32,276 bases of DNA from Phycisphaerales bacterium (lineage in GTDB: Bacteria > Planctomycetota > Phycisphaerae > Phycisphaerales > UBA1924): positions 1 through 32,276 of the forward strand of contig JAJVHS010000095.1 in NCBI GenBank assembly GCA_022072615.1. The letters are read 5' to 3'. Below the pieces are notes generated by a model that made no database searches, was not told the origin of the DNA, and worked only from the letters and a program-made list of their open reading frames with translations. Positions 12,001 through 17,829 of the stretch are shown here, in pieces (position 1 is the stretch's first letter; every line of letters starts with the position of its first letter). Position numbers and translations under genes: made by a program.

Positions 12001-14058
12001 GGGTCGGTGCGGGTGGTGCCCAACGAGCGGCTCAACTCGCTGGTGGTGACCGGGTCGGACCAGGACATCGCCGAGATCCGCGGGCTGATTGCGCAGCTCG
12101 AGAGCGCCCAGGTGACGGCGGTGCGGCAGATCAAGCGGCTCGAGCTCAAGAGCGCCAACGCGCTCGAGATGGTGAACCTGCTCGAGAACCTGCTGGCCGG
12201 TCGGCCGGTGAGCGGCCGTCCGCTGGGCGGCCGGCAGGCGACGCGGCTGAGCTTCCTGCGCCAGTCGCTCAAGAGCGAGCTGGCGGGCGCCGGGCGTCCG
12301 CCCAGCGAGGCGGAGATCGACGGCGCGATCCGCGACCAGGTGACGCTGACGCCCGATCTGCGGTCCAACTCGGTGCTCGTGAACGCCCCGCCGGAGATGC
12401 TCGCCTTGATCGAGGACATCGTCTCGGACGTGGACGCGACGGCGGCGGGCGCGCGGCAGATCGAGAAGTTCCAGCTCAAGAACGCGGACGCCCGGCAGAT
12501 GGCCGAGCTGCTCAAGGACACGTTCCGTCTCCAGCAGCAAGGCAACGCGTTCATCCTGGTTCCGCCGCGGGTCGAGGAGCAGGCGGCCGCCCCGGGGACC
12601 GAGGTGCCCGTGGACGGGTTCGGCCCCGAGGTCCCGATCCCGGGGTTCGAGGGGACGACGGTGACGCCGGTTCCCGACGAGCGCCAGCAGCTTTCCATCG
12701 CGGTCGATTCCCGCACCAACTCGCTCATCGTGTCGGGAACGCAGGAGTACCTGGACCTGGTCCGCGGGCTGGTGATGGACCTCGACAGCGTCGAGGCCAA
12801 CGAGCGGATCCAGTCGGTCTATCACCTGCGCAACGCCAAGGCCAAGGAGCTCGAGACCACGCTTCAGTCGTACTTCCAGGCCGACACGCAGAAGCTGCGG
12901 GCGACGCTGGGGCCGAACAACATCGGGTCTGTGACGCGGCTGCTCGAACAGGAGGTCACGGTCGTCGGCGACGAGAAGAGCAACCGCCTGGTGATCTCGA
13001 CCTCGCCGCGGTACATCGAACGGGTGATGCAGATCGTGGAGGAGCTCGATTCATCGCCGCCGCAGGTCATGATCCAGGTGCTGCTGGCCGAGGTGACGAT
13101 CGACTCTGAGAAGACCTGGGGCGCGAACCTCTCGATCGGGCCGTTCGGCGGCGACGATTACCGCGTGAGCACGCTCGGGGCGGGGGCGGGCGTCGCGACC
13201 GCGCTGGGCGTGCCGAACCTCAGCGTCTCGAGCGCGGACTTCGCCCTCCTGATCAGGGCGCTGGAGGCGCAGGGCAAGCTCGAGGTTCTCAGCGAGCCCA
13301 AGGTGATGGTGAACAACAACGTGGAGGCGAACATCCAGGTGGGCGACGACATCGCCGTGCCCACGGACGTCGAGATCACGCCCCAGGGCGGAACGCGCTC
13401 GAACGTGACGCGCCGCGACGTCGGCATCATCCTCAACGTCACCCCGTCGATCAACGCAGACGGCTTCGTGCGGCTGGAGATCGCCCCGGAAATCTCCACG
13501 CTCAGCGAGCGCTCGACGCAGATCAGCGAGGATTTCTCGGCGCCCATCATCCGCAAGCGCACGCTCTCCACCAACGTCACCGTCAAGGACGGCCAGAGCG
13601 TCGTGATCGGGGGGCTGCTCCAGAACACCTCCGAGATGCGGGACACCAAGATCCCGCTGCTGGGGGACGTCCCGGTCGTCGGTGAGCTGTTCAAGAGCCG
13701 CAACAACAAGTCGGTGCGGACCGAGCTGATGGTCATCGTGACGCCGCGCGTGATCCCCGGCCAGAGCGGCGGAGGGTACTGGTCGACGACCGAGGACATC
13801 CAGCGGCAGATCACCGAGGACGCCACGCACCAGCTCGACGAGCCCGGGCCGGTGCGGGAGTACATCTGGGGCGCCAACGGGAACCTGCCCGAGCATCCGG
13901 CCGAGTCTCGCATCCCGCGGCGCGACGCGGTGCCGCGGGTTCCGACAAAGGAACTCCCGCCGCCGGACGACGACACCGCGCCCGCCATCGAGCCCAAGCC
14001 GCTCCCGGGCGGCCCGACGCCGCCGGCCGGCGGGGATGGAGCCGGGCCGCGACGGTGA
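1..14058 (+). CDS. Giant secretin-family protein with about 50 N-type modules (5' end outside window)
   Basis: The frame is open from base 1 (a Pro/Ala/Gln-rich segment) to the TGA at 14056-14058, so the true start lies upstream; the GTG at 67 sits inside the low-complexity linker and is unlikely to be the start. Domains in order: an STN/N0-like domain (about 124-357), a run of secretin N-type modules (about 421-13062), a secretin pore domain (13066-13755) and a Pro-rich acidic tail. The pore domain begins with VMIQVLLAEVTI and carries the family signature VIGGLL followed by PLLGDVPVVGELF and VTPRVIP. Secretins form multimeric outer-membrane channels for type II secretion, type IV pili or phage export, and usually carry one to four N domains. 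At 4,686 codons visible, this is several times the usual 500-900 residues. The frame is unbroken over 14 kb, which argues against a pseudogene. The host system (T2SS or T4P) cannot be decided from the window. A small lipoprotein gene follows. Confidence 0.93.
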   Translation, partial: QPQPEAQPAAQPTTPPAAQPQPVAPAPTPSPAPAPPAEAKPGLIKFSFKDMPFDLVLDYFSRESGLPVIREAAVPQGSMTFVGAEPYTFDEALSILNLNLAMQGVHLRKQDQFLYLASLQDSVKKANRVENDRVPPDVQPDQFLTLTIPLSNAQAAQVADQIKPLIGPFGGVQAVPAQNMVIVMESAAQCRRIRDIVQSIDQVKPADQAFKLFPLKYAQAEAVYGALRGLIGERVRQTFIGADGKATTVTDTAVQGVNITPDPRTNSLLVVGLAARIKQVEELLTLLDIPEAGQGDSQMMTFSLATLSADAAAQRINALYQNIPAARKPTVLPLPEAGKLTVIGSQPLLLQAMTLLNEIDGGGRAVDPAQAVERKAVIVRLKFVTPAQVEQITSRLLTPRQSQVVRTAPTPDGRGMVITGPAADVDSVQQVVQSMDVAPEVEREVRMVKIAAGDAAAVLARASELYAQTGQAEKEPVTATLDAESRIVTLIGSRAALTSFESLVTQTQANVAVDRTGKSYDIKKVKPSVLATKLARLAKPLLRLDDDSPGVDPVIEPLDELKKLIVRAEPSQFGVIDELIARLDTDEPRARELRVVRITSPDPAGLIEKAQKLYAAKIDGMPDEEAGPVEAKFDEKSGRVMISGRAAAIRMFSDSLQDAQQLAPPARTTRVIDVANRKASELIEPLTVFLKSADSIDPARKVPDPTIQVLETTNSLLVTAEEAQHALVNEYVQRLDKVDQTQLPPLKLLQLRTAESTAIAAMLNQQYAQRPQAERAAKPVDVRADAATNTLIVSAHPDLFDSIKGFVDELNKEKKEGADRVTKLFPLKVAKAVEVAAAMDKLYPLPPVPVDRLNRPMPWLQQPKEVTVSADASSNSLIVDCPADRVEALETLAQQLDRVELPPSAQLRTYRVVGADLNTISTTLNALAQRGNLSAPAQPGKQAVQVIVQTEPRSGTLIVAGDEVTFERVEQMLKDLSAVPIEKGLRVVPVANERAASVRDRALAIYNAQIAQIPGANPVDVTIDERSNSLMVVADAEAMPRFMKIIDELQRQAGPAREVRMIELRLARAAEVAAFLDDLVKSSESLGIRGGPEPVIEPIEANNTLLIAAQPIQFAVIESLVKSLDQAKAADKPPMRILKVRTSDAANLAQVLQQAYSVRSAEQRGKFPVDIQADAATNTLLVSAHPDLLPEIEKVVAELNETTSADATGREIRIFPLKVARAEELAQTIDQMFPDPPVPIDPRTRQPRPDLKAPREVVVRADRATNSLIVDAPAQRLAGFEQIVKSLDQQKLAENIEIRTYRIERASLDAVAGALRNLAASGSLIAGHAVAAGSVTVSTEPTNRALIVSGPVEVFAGVERVVKELDGAPDRPQTSLRMYALKHARADRLQALMQKVLATRLRDQREAEGKSGDDVQTLLDVSADVASNTLIISAPESIQAIAQELVKSLDNEGAAGGQTSVRVIPLNFAEAGSVATTLTQAIPGLDLPTGGKVTVVAAPGSNAILLTGVEADINKVEELIKPLDVQPSTADAPKVETFELKHADATELATTVQRLLVDQQETDPRILSLQLQFARQNRQDLFKKPMIRVEAAQRTNALIISAPQSTLQLARTLIENLDQPSGTTDRVVMTFTPARADPASLAATVGKIVNATLPQGRRPLELTSEPRSGAIVALGSAEQVAEAMKRLAEFDDRVPAVPAADLRIFELKNADAASVASQVQGMMSDRSRWPRELVQAEKSGAGVPAPAVNADAKGNRLLVSVPSVLMPMASELISTLDQPASAGAVQVQVYKLQQGEAASVAAALREGLRASAKPGDPVPTITPEQGSNVVIVSGSTDQLARVAELIEPMDSVVEPDRIGLRTIFLRHARAEALAPVIEGVLARESMFDRMSEQQRQQYIRLHGIKAIEKVKVTAEKRLNAVLVSGPAPMLELAEQVVSELDVDAEAAAGSTGKRLVRIITLENADATELATNLTSVLAEDATQAQPPSVRVDKSSNSLIVRATTDQMATVEELVSKLDQATLAGNRQMRVIPIDKSRASAEMMARTLKKLLEQQGGTKVEVVSTEELLKRELGEDDGDPDDDGGPGTPSGKSKGKQGSRLERPETPGDGLGVRQVAAGERAALAEGARWFAGSSTHFPFFAAIAASTALEWQPAEPAGAAPARESADKTDRSDSGVTIAVDQATNSILVVGSPRMTERLAALALELEKNLPSEPTGVHVVTLPESTPAGLVQQIVASTVAQIGRIGPGNPGGFSGAVSVSADPTGTSLIVLANDTDFKTVGQIIVSVSHAGAAAKVAVKIYPLQSITAGRARDAIEDLVSPQPRGQQARRVRALDLTIPGAEGQADVTARIDPSKVRVTADPSGSLLIVAAPEETLALVDRFVGLIDQSPVTNRLSIRRYELANARAVDLSRTLQSLMDAQRQGANASELPQARFIADDRTNSLLVTASEPQHGEVARILQTADASTEDKTLKTEIIALQQAAPATVQKIVEEIVIGNDPARKEKIRLSTDDSSNLLVVRAAPEVITEVQRIVAEVDTGAAVGLPVRSIKLERADAQQVATALQKFFQDRAAASARPGHRAVSKVTVVGDRRSATLVVAASDAEFEEIKALAASFDTPAPGKDLQFKIVALKNARVSDIQTTVRNLTDELQWQRSNAPGARQADQGTETLSVDFNERTNSVIVMGQGEGMVAIERLIAALDLPDSARATMVVRSVAVDKADPTAVRQAVERALSNPNWRQWRGQDPDAVSVISDPRRRALVLVGRQERVDQALEFIKELDAVGARGGQQVATITLEHARADRAAQSISQFMRNWAASQGRPADAMPSVIGSAEGNVLIVSGDEAELKTIRDVVAQIDQPGLNQGRRIEVFLMRNAQVSDTAATLRSVLGRGRQGEDQVTVTAQPSTNSVIVSAPDVMFEQIEALVNTLDAAPTAETSNLVTVPLQTARAQEVATALKSALPTTLKITVTPVVRSNSLLLSGSSDAIAVVMEHIKTLDQEPAKTLEVFRRIAISNVPAEEIEYTLGQVLRARARATSDVAPTVDSSRNDNSLLISAPADQIDQIEALVKELDVATSKTRRTEFVKVEFADAEQVGKALQMFYGRFAPEATTPGARNVTIVPDRGSNSVIISADDAEWQGIRELVAKLDDKEYDTSRQLAVIGLRHADAASVARAINEGFRTPLLDAVNRARQDRTGRAQTRTDGRPLAGLDGIVLEGENIPAVSAEPQTNALVVFAVQRDLDRIKLVVEQLDQPGFADLPEPRIIPVTGGGRPSLIAQTLREMFTNQRGGGAQMTGPRAVMIAGLDDSAALLVRADESQFAQIKALADTLQQQGKVNQLSPTVVKLSHVPAARIRQTLVATFTPIAQKLGETVAIEVDRGSNALVIASSERLRDEIKRVIAELDQAVLGDDQAGDAGPTRLGQSVFIVDVQNNSPDDVRKVLIDMGLDKPQAADRPGVVTDPVTITVLGSRRALAVLASPGDSAAVIELIKAVDAAPLEPEQQMAVVGLKLASAATVVNTLNSMLAPTDQKTGTGPAQALAEQVRRLSMVRNGVDDSPLAVDLTKPVRLIPDAESNSVIIASSPANVEALREVVKMLDALPMGDAVVVRIFPLQNALASRVKTIVDQLFQQGEALRRLPGTRRQGLPTTATGQALAGEIATAIDDRTNTLITAGRDEAVALVEILVKQIDSDEASKWIEPTIIPLEHADAVTLSRKLREVLISGLAATPEAMGLQRQFGRLRMIAKGGDPSTPESRVEADLFAPLSSLVITPDEQMNALIVVGTPTNIQVVRELAGQLDVEAAAASNEVRVFALEHAAADRVAQIVQGVFQQRERDGQIRPEDRLIIASDVRTNSLIVTSSPRSFSILESLLKTLDGDQTNFSVGLHIIPVTGADVKILAPKIDKLMRERIEASRRGGSVANPSDVFSIEAEPTSNLLIVAASEENLQLVKDLLTALTSDSSRLASAARTEIISLQKATASEAAQQISQMYVEKENQRRGEGSVRVVPNERLNSLVVTGSDQDIAEIRGLIAQLESAQVTAVRQIKRLELKSANALEMVNLLENLLAGRPVSGRPLGGRQATRLSFLRQSLKSELAGAGRPPSEAEIDGAIRDQVTLTPDLRSNSVLVNAPPEMLALIEDIVSDVDATAAGARQIEKFQLKNADARQMAELLKDTFRLQQQGNAFILVPPRVEEQAAAPGTEVPVDGFGPEVPIPGFEGTTVTPVPDERQQLSIAVDSRTNSLIVSGTQEYLDLVRGLVMDLDSVEANERIQSVYHLRNAKAKELETTLQSYFQADTQKLRATLGPNNIGSVTRLLEQEVTVVGDEKSNRLVISTSPRYIERVMQIVEELDSSPPQVMIQVLLAEVTIDSEKTWGANLSIGPFGGDDYRVSTLGAGAGVATALGVPNLSVSSADFALLIRALEAQGKLEVLSEPKVMVNNNVEANIQVGDDIAVPTDVEITPQGGTRSNVTRRDVGIILNVTPSINADGFVRLEIAPEISTLSERSTQISEDFSAPIIRKRTLSTNVTVKDGQSVVIGGLLQNTSEMRDTKIPLLGDVPVVGELFKSRNNKSVRTELMVIVTPRVIPGQSGGGYWSTTEDIQRQITEDATHQLDEPGPVREYIWGANGNLPEHPAESRIPRRDAVPRVPTKELPPPDDDTAPAIEPKPLPGGPTPPAGGDGAGPRR
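1771..4122 (+). repeat. Two tandem copies of a five-module super-repeat (about 1175 bp each)
   Basis: Copy A runs from about 1771 to 2946 and copy B from about 2947 to 4122. Both follow the same order of features: an LRVV start, a PVIEP-or-similar module, a module with DAATNTL followed by SAHPDL, a module with PPVPxD and SNSLIVD/TNSLIVD, and a module starting RTYR and ending in an IVSG/IVAG strand. The LRVV starts lie at 1777 and 2953, and the following module start at 4126, giving periods of 1176 and 1173 bp. Similarity is visible in the DNA: a 24-base stretch starting at 2350 recurs near 3519. This points to a segmental duplication younger than the rest of the array. Confidence 0.75.
6190..6525 (+). 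other. Charged low-complexity insertion in the middle of the module array
   Basis: About 112 codons interrupt one module between its first helix (ending near KLLEQQGG) and its hallmark strand DQATNSILVVG. The segment starts very acidic (GEDDGDPDDDGG), continues with a Gly/Ser/Lys-rich part, then a hydrophobic patch around 6385-6450 (HFPFFAAIAAS), then an Ala/Glu-rich part. Module sequence resumes on both sides in the same frame, so this is a loop insertion rather than a gene boundary. Its role is unknown; a flexible hinge, a lateral protrusion or a partner-binding site are all possible. Confidence 0.7.
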
Positions 14059-14083
14059 CAATTGACAGGCTCGGGGGGTGCGG

Positions 14084-14109
14084 GGCGCGGCCGGTGAGCG
14101 GGCCGCGCC
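14084..14109 (+). other. Perfect GC stem-loop between secretin and lipoprotein genes
   Basis: A 9-bp perfect stem (GGCGCGGCC paired with GGCCGCGCC) encloses an 8-base loop, 25 bases after the secretin stop codon. No T-run follows, so it is not a standard intrinsic terminator. It could stabilise the 3' end of the giant mRNA or weaken read-through into the lipoprotein gene. Confidence 0.4.
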
Positions 14110-14156
14110 GCGGCGAGTACCATGTGGCTTCAGCGAAGGGCGGGGAGGGACACCTG

Positions 14157-14672
14157 ATGCGACCGATGACGCGCCAACCTCATGCTCTCGCCGCCGCCCT
14201 CATCGCCGGCGTGGCCTGCTTTGCGGGGTGCGTCTCCGACGAGAAGAGCGCGAGGCCGCTGGCCGAACAGCCCGCCTGGGTGCGCCCGACCAATCTCATC
14301 CTGAACGTCGAGCAGCCCGAGGACCGGAACTCCGATGGCTACGACGACACCATCTTCGTGACGGTGTACGTCTTCGACGCCGACTTCCGCGAGCAGTCCA
14401 TCCGCGTGGATTGCAGCTACGTGTTCATGCTCGTGGATGCCGACGGCGCGACCGCGATGGAGTGGAACGTCCCGCCGGAGGTCGTGAACGCCGGGTACCG
14501 GCTGGAGGCGCCCGGGCCCATGCTCCGCCTGCGGCTGACGATTCCGCAGGAACGAGCCATGGTGCTGGGTGGAAGACCCTACACGCTGCTCGCCCGGCTG
14601 CTCACCGCGCAGGGCCAGACCATCGAAAGCAGCGGCGGCACATCGTTCACCCTCCGTCAGAAAGGCCGTTAG
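14157..14672 (+). CDS. Small exported lipoprotein next to the secretin
   Basis: The 171-residue product starts with a basic n-region (MRPMTRQ), a hydrophobic core (LAAALIAGVA) and a lipobox-like FAGC, so Cys24 is the likely lipidated residue. The start at 14157 is chosen because GGAGG lies 8 bases upstream (14144-14148); the frame extends upstream to 14055, but that part has no signal character. The mature part looks beta-rich and carries a DRNSDGYDD segment like the first half of a calcium-binding loop, without the final acidic residue of an EF-hand. No family is recognised. The gene begins 98 bp after the secretin stop on the same strand, so it may be co-transcribed. Pilotins that guide secretins to the outer membrane are small lipoproteins, but no pilotin sequence signature is visible here, so that role is only a guess. 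Confidence 0.8.
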   Translation: MRPMTRQPHALAAALIAGVACFAGCVSDEKSARPLAEQPAWVRPTNLILNVEQPEDRNSDGYDDTIFVTVYVFDADFREQSIRVDCSYVFMLVDADGATAMEWNVPPEVVNAGYRLEAPGPMLRLRLTIPQERAMVLGGRPYTLLARLLTAQGQTIESSGGTSFTLRQKGR

Positions 14673-14714
14673 GTCGGGGGTTTCGAGGGATCTGTCCGGT
14701 TGTTGACGGGCGAC

Positions 14715-14733
14715 TTAGCGCGTTCTTAGCACG
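14715..14733 (+). promoter_or_regulatory. Pho-box-like direct repeat upstream of pstS
   Basis: CTTAGCGC and CTTAGCAC are separated by GTT, giving an 11-base period. Response regulators of the PhoB family bind direct repeats of this period, and the cyanobacterial form is an 8-base CTTAAC-like unit with a 3-base spacer, which is the same geometry. A TTGACG, resembling a -35 element, lies just upstream at 14704-14709; no good -10 is visible. The repeat is 82 bases before the pstS start. Function is inferred from geometry and position. Confidence 0.5.
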
Positions 14734-14814
14734 AGGTTCCCAAGCGTCCTTTCTACCCTTCGCCGGGCGTACGGCGGGCTGCGAGCTCGACGGCCCACAA
14801 CTCAAGGAGCCCGC

Positions 14815-15864
14815 ATGTTGACTTGCAAATCGGGTCGGTTGGCCGCGGCGGCTCTCGCCGTGACGCTGATGGGTTTCACCGCGAACACGGCCAAGGGGCA
14901 GGACAAGCTCGTCAAGATCGACGGGTCGAGCACCGTCTTCCCCGTGACGGAGGCCGTCGCGGAAGAGTTCCAGGCCTCCAAGAAGGGCGCCGTCAAGGTG
15001 ACGGTCGGCATCTCGGGAACCGGCGGCGGGTTCAAGAAGTTCGCCCGCGGCGAGATCGACATCTCCAACGCGTCGCGTCCGATCTCGGCCGACGAAATGA
15101 AGGCGGCCAAGGAGAACGGCGTCGAGTACATCGAGCTGCCCATCTGCTTCGACGCGCTGACCGTTGCCGTCAACCCGCAGAACACCTGGTGCGACACGAT
15201 CACCGTTGAGGAACTCAAGAAGCTGTGGGAGCCCGCGGCGCAGGGGAAGATCACCAAGTGGTCGCAGGTCCGAGCCGGCTGGCCCGATGAGAAGATCGAG
15301 ATCTTCGGCGCCGGGACGGACTCGGGCACGTTCGACTACTTCACCGAGGCGGTGGTGGGCAAGGCCAAGTCCAGCCGCGGCGACTACACCGCGTCGGAGG
15401 ACGACAACGTGCTGGTCCGCGGCATCGAGGGTTCCAAGTACGCCCTGGGTTACATCCCGTACGCGTACTTCGCGCAGCACGCCAAGCGGATGAAGGCGGT
15501 GAAGATCGACTGGGAGAAGGACCAGCTCCCGGCGATGGAACCGACGATGGAGAACGTGCTCGCGGGCAAGTACAACCCGCTCTCGCGTCCGCTGTTCATC
15601 TACGTGAACAAGAAGGCCTACGAGACGCGCCCCGAAGTGCGTGACTTCGCGGACTTCTACCTCGACAACGCCGCGGCGCTGGCCGAGGAGGTCAAGTATC
15701 TGCCGCTGCCGTCGGGCGCCTACGAGGCCGGCCGCAAGCGGCTGAAGTCCTTGCAGACCGGCACTGCCTTCGCCGGGCACGCCGAGATCGGCGTTCCTGT
15801 CGAGGAGATCATGCGGCGTTCGCCGGTGGCCGAGCCGAAGGACAAGCCGGCCGAGAAGAAGTAA
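14815..15864 (+). CDS. pstS: Phosphate ABC transporter, periplasmic phosphate-binding protein PstS
   Basis: The 349-residue product captures inorganic phosphate outside the inner membrane and delivers it to PstCA. A signal peptide covers residues 1 to about 28 (hydrophobic LAAAALAVTLMGF, then a likely cut near AKG-Q). Phosphate-binding motifs are clear: DGSSTVFPVTEAV (36-48), SGTGGGFKKF (67-76), DISNASRPI (82-90) and GAGTDSGTFDYF (165-176). The ATG is 5 bases after a strong AAGGAG (14804-14809). There is no lipobox, so it is probably a soluble periplasmic protein. It is the first gene of the pst cluster and is followed by a hairpin, which would let it be made in excess over the membrane subunits. 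The last 30 residues are charged and Lys-rich. Confidence 0.95.
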   Translation: MLTCKSGRLAAAALAVTLMGFTANTAKGQDKLVKIDGSSTVFPVTEAVAEEFQASKKGAVKVTVGISGTGGGFKKFARGEIDISNASRPISADEMKAAKENGVEYIELPICFDALTVAVNPQNTWCDTITVEELKKLWEPAAQGKITKWSQVRAGWPDEKIEIFGAGTDSGTFDYFTEAVVGKAKSSRGDYTASEDDNVLVRGIEGSKYALGYIPYAYFAQHAKRMKAVKIDWEKDQLPAMEPTMENVLAGKYNPLSRPLFIYVNKKAYETRPEVRDFADFYLDNAAALAEEVKYLPLPSGAYEAGRKRLKSLQTGTAFAGHAEIGVPVEEIMRRSPVAEPKDKPAEKK

Positions 15865-15871
15865 CTGTCGC

Positions 15872-15902
15872 GCGGCCCCTCGAAAGGGGGGCCGCTGTCT
15901 TT
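15872..15902 (+). terminator. Hairpin between pstS and pstC, probable partial terminator
   Basis: GCGGCCCC (15872-15879) pairs with GGGGCCGC (15888-15895) across an 8-base loop and is followed by TGTCTTT. The T-tract is interrupted, which fits incomplete termination. Binding-protein genes of ABC transporters often have such an element so that the binding protein is over-produced relative to the permease. It begins 8 bases after the pstS stop. Confidence 0.6.
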
Positions 15903-15914
15903 GAGGGGTCCCTG

Positions 15915-16880
15915 ATGTCCGCCGTTCCATCCTCGACAACGGGTGTCGGTCACGACGGCGGCAATCGCCCCGCCGCGCTGCCCGCGCTGCGCCCACGCTC
16001 GGCGGTGCACCGCGTGATCGAGTGGTTCGTCGAGGCGGGGCTCCTGGCGGCGGCGGCGTTCTCCGTGTTCATCACGGCGGGGATCGTCTACGTGCTCGTG
16101 ACCGAGTCGGTGCCGTTCTTCCGGCACGTGTCGATCGTCGAGTTCCTTACCGACCGGATGTGGACGCCGATGTTCGCCGAGCCGCGGCACGGCATCATGC
16201 CGCTCGTGGCCGGGACGCTGACCACGACCGCGGTTGCGCTGCTGGTGGCGATGCCGGTGGGGACGCTGGTGGCGATCTGGCTGAGCGAGTTTGCTCCGGC
16301 GCGTCTGCGGGAGATCGTCAAGCCGGCGATGGAGCTGCTCGCGGCGGTGCCGACGGTGATCTACGGGTACTTCGCGGTCGATTTCGTCACGCCGCTGCTC
16401 CAGCAGGCGATCCCGTCGCTGCCGACCTTCAACATGCTCGGGCCGGGGCTGGTGATGGGCGTAATGATCATCCCGTACGTCAGCTCGCTGAGCGAGGACG
16501 CGATCCGAGCCGTGCCGATGCTGCTGCGGGAAGGGTCCTACGCGATGGGGGCCGGGCGTTTCACGACGGCCGTGCGCGTCGTCTATCCCTCGGCGTTCTC
16601 GGGGATCGCCGCGGCCTACGTTCTTGCGATCTCCCGGGCCGTCGGCGAGACGATGATCGTCGCGATCGCCGCCGGCCAGCAGCCGAACCTGACCTTCAAC
16701 CCGCTCGACCCGGCGGCGACCATCACCGCCTTCATCGTCCAGGTCAGCCTGGGCGACCTGCCGCATGGGGAGATCGGGTACCAGTCGATCTTCGCCGCGG
16801 GCGTCACGCTGTTCGTGATGACGCTCGGGTTCAACATCATCGGTGCGTACCTGCGTCGCAGGTACCGCCAGGCGTATTAG
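15915..16880 (+). CDS. pstC: Phosphate ABC transporter permease PstC
   Basis: A 321-residue inner-membrane permease that forms the phosphate channel with PstA. After a polar N-terminus of about 35 residues there are about six membrane segments, the first around residues 40-63 (GLLAAAAFSVFITAGIVYVL). The motif PTVIYGYFAV and the cytoplasmic coupling loop with EDAIRAVP, EGSYAMGAG and AVRVVYPSAFSGI match the binding-protein-dependent permease (EAA) pattern that contacts PstB. The ATG is 6 bases after GAGGGG (15903-15908). It lies downstream of the pstS hairpin and 34 bp upstream of pstA. Confidence 0.95.
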   Translation: MSAVPSSTTGVGHDGGNRPAALPALRPRSAVHRVIEWFVEAGLLAAAAFSVFITAGIVYVLVTESVPFFRHVSIVEFLTDRMWTPMFAEPRHGIMPLVAGTLTTTAVALLVAMPVGTLVAIWLSEFAPARLREIVKPAMELLAAVPTVIYGYFAVDFVTPLLQQAIPSLPTFNMLGPGLVMGVMIIPYVSSLSEDAIRAVPMLLREGSYAMGAGRFTTAVRVVYPSAFSGIAAAYVLAISRAVGETMIVAIAAGQQPNLTFNPLDPAATITAFIVQVSLGDLPHGEIGYQSIFAAGVTLFVMTLGFNIIGAYLRRRYRQAY

Positions 16881-16914
16881 CGTTCCTCCGCGGTTCTCTC
16901 GACCTTCACCCTCG

Positions 16915-17829
16915 ATGCTCGCCACCGACAGGATCATCTTCCGCACCCGTATGACCGACAGGGTCTTCTCGATCCTGGGCGGCCTGGTGACGCTGGGGGC
17001 GATCCTGTTCCTGGGCGTGCTGCTGTTCGACCTTGCCCGGGACGGCCTGTCGCGCATCGACTGGCAGTTCCTGACGTCGTTCCCGTCGCGGCGGCCGGCG
17101 CAGGCGGGCATCCTCTCGGCGTGGGTGGGGTCGCTGCTGATCATGGTGGTGACGGCGGTGACGGCGATCCCGCTGGGGATCGCGGCGGGCGTGTACCTGG
17201 AGGAATATGCCCGGAAGAACTGGCTGACGTCGATCATCGAGATCAACATCACGAACCTGGCGGCGGTGCCGTCGATCATCTTCGGGCTGATGGCGCTGGG
17301 GCTGTTCGTGTACCGGTTCAACTTCGGCCAGAGCATCCTCGCGGGCGGGCTGACGCTCGGCTGCCTGATCCTGCCGATCATCATCGTGGCGACGCGGGAG
17401 GCGCTGCGGACGATCCCGCGGGGGATGCGCGAGGCGGCCTACGCGCTGGGCGCGACCCGCTGGCAGGTCGTGCGGCACCACCTGCTGCCCTACTCGATGT
17501 CGGGGGTGGCGACGGGGGTCATCATCTCGCTCTCGCGGGCGATCGGGGAGACCGCCCCGCTGATCACGATCGGGGCGCTGACGTTCATCGCGTTCCTCCC
17601 GCCCGGGCCGATCGCGACCGATCCCCAGTTCGCGATCCAACCCTTCAAGTGGGTGTGGTCGCCGTTCACGGTGCTCCCGATCCAGATGTTTAACTGGGTG
17701 TCCCGTCCAGGGGAGGATTTCGTGCAGAACGCGGCGGGCGCCGGGACGGTGCTGATCCTGCTGACGCTGAGCATGAACTCCGTGGCCATCCTGCTGAGGT
17801 ACCGGATTCGCCGGAGGATCAAGTGGTGA
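16915..17829 (+). CDS. pstA: Phosphate ABC transporter permease PstA
   Basis: The second permease subunit, 304 residues from the ATG at 16915. The frame is open back to a GTG at 16843, but that would overlap pstC and add an Arg/Pro-rich stretch, so the later ATG is preferred; an ATG at 16951 is also possible. No clear Shine-Dalgarno site precedes 16915. Six membrane segments are visible, with the motif [14 protein letters not shown] and the EAA-type loop [20 protein letters not shown], then [11 protein letters not shown], typical of PstA. The stop codon overlaps the start of pstB, so the two are likely translationally coupled. Confidence 0.93.
   Translation: MLATDRIIFRTRMTDRVFSILGGLVTLGAILFLGVLLFDLARDGLSRIDWQFLTSFPSRRPAQAGILSAWVGSLLIMVVTAVTAIPLGIAAGVYLEEYARKNWLTSIIEINITNLAAVPSIIFGLMALGLFVYRFNFGQSILAGGLTLGCLILPIIIVATREALRTIPRGMREAAYALGATRWQVVRHHLLPYSMSGVATGVIISLSRAIGETAPLITIGALTFIAFLPPGPIATDPQFAIQPFKWVWSPFTVLPIQMFNWVSRPGEDFVQNAAGAGTVLILLTLSMNSVAILLRYRIRRRIKW

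Larger units (their letters stand above)
421..13062 (+). repeat. Array of about 50 divergent secretin N-type modules inside the giant protein
   Basis: Reading the translation by eye, I count about 50 copies of one pattern. Each has a strand such as RVIPL or IFPLK, a helix often containing HADA/ARA, a variable loop, the hallmark D-x-(R/S)-(T/S)-N-(S/T/A)-L-(I/L)-V strand, then a helix ending in L-D-x. Examples of the hallmark are DPRTNSLLVVG near 784, DAATNTLIVSA near 2353, NERTNSVIVMG near 8023 and DSRTNSLIVSG near 12706. Mean spacing is about 84 codons. This is the fold of the secretin N1/N2 domains (Secretin_N/NolW-like family), a KH-like alpha/beta unit that stacks as rings in the periplasm. 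A few copies (for example near 1015 and 5005) have a weak hallmark, so the count could shift by a few. Confidence 0.88.

Noticed and set aside
1..14058. The secretin frame as several fused or misassembled genes
   Set aside because: There is one STN-like domain, one pore domain, no internal signal peptide and no stop or ribosome site between modules; module spacing is steady across the frame.
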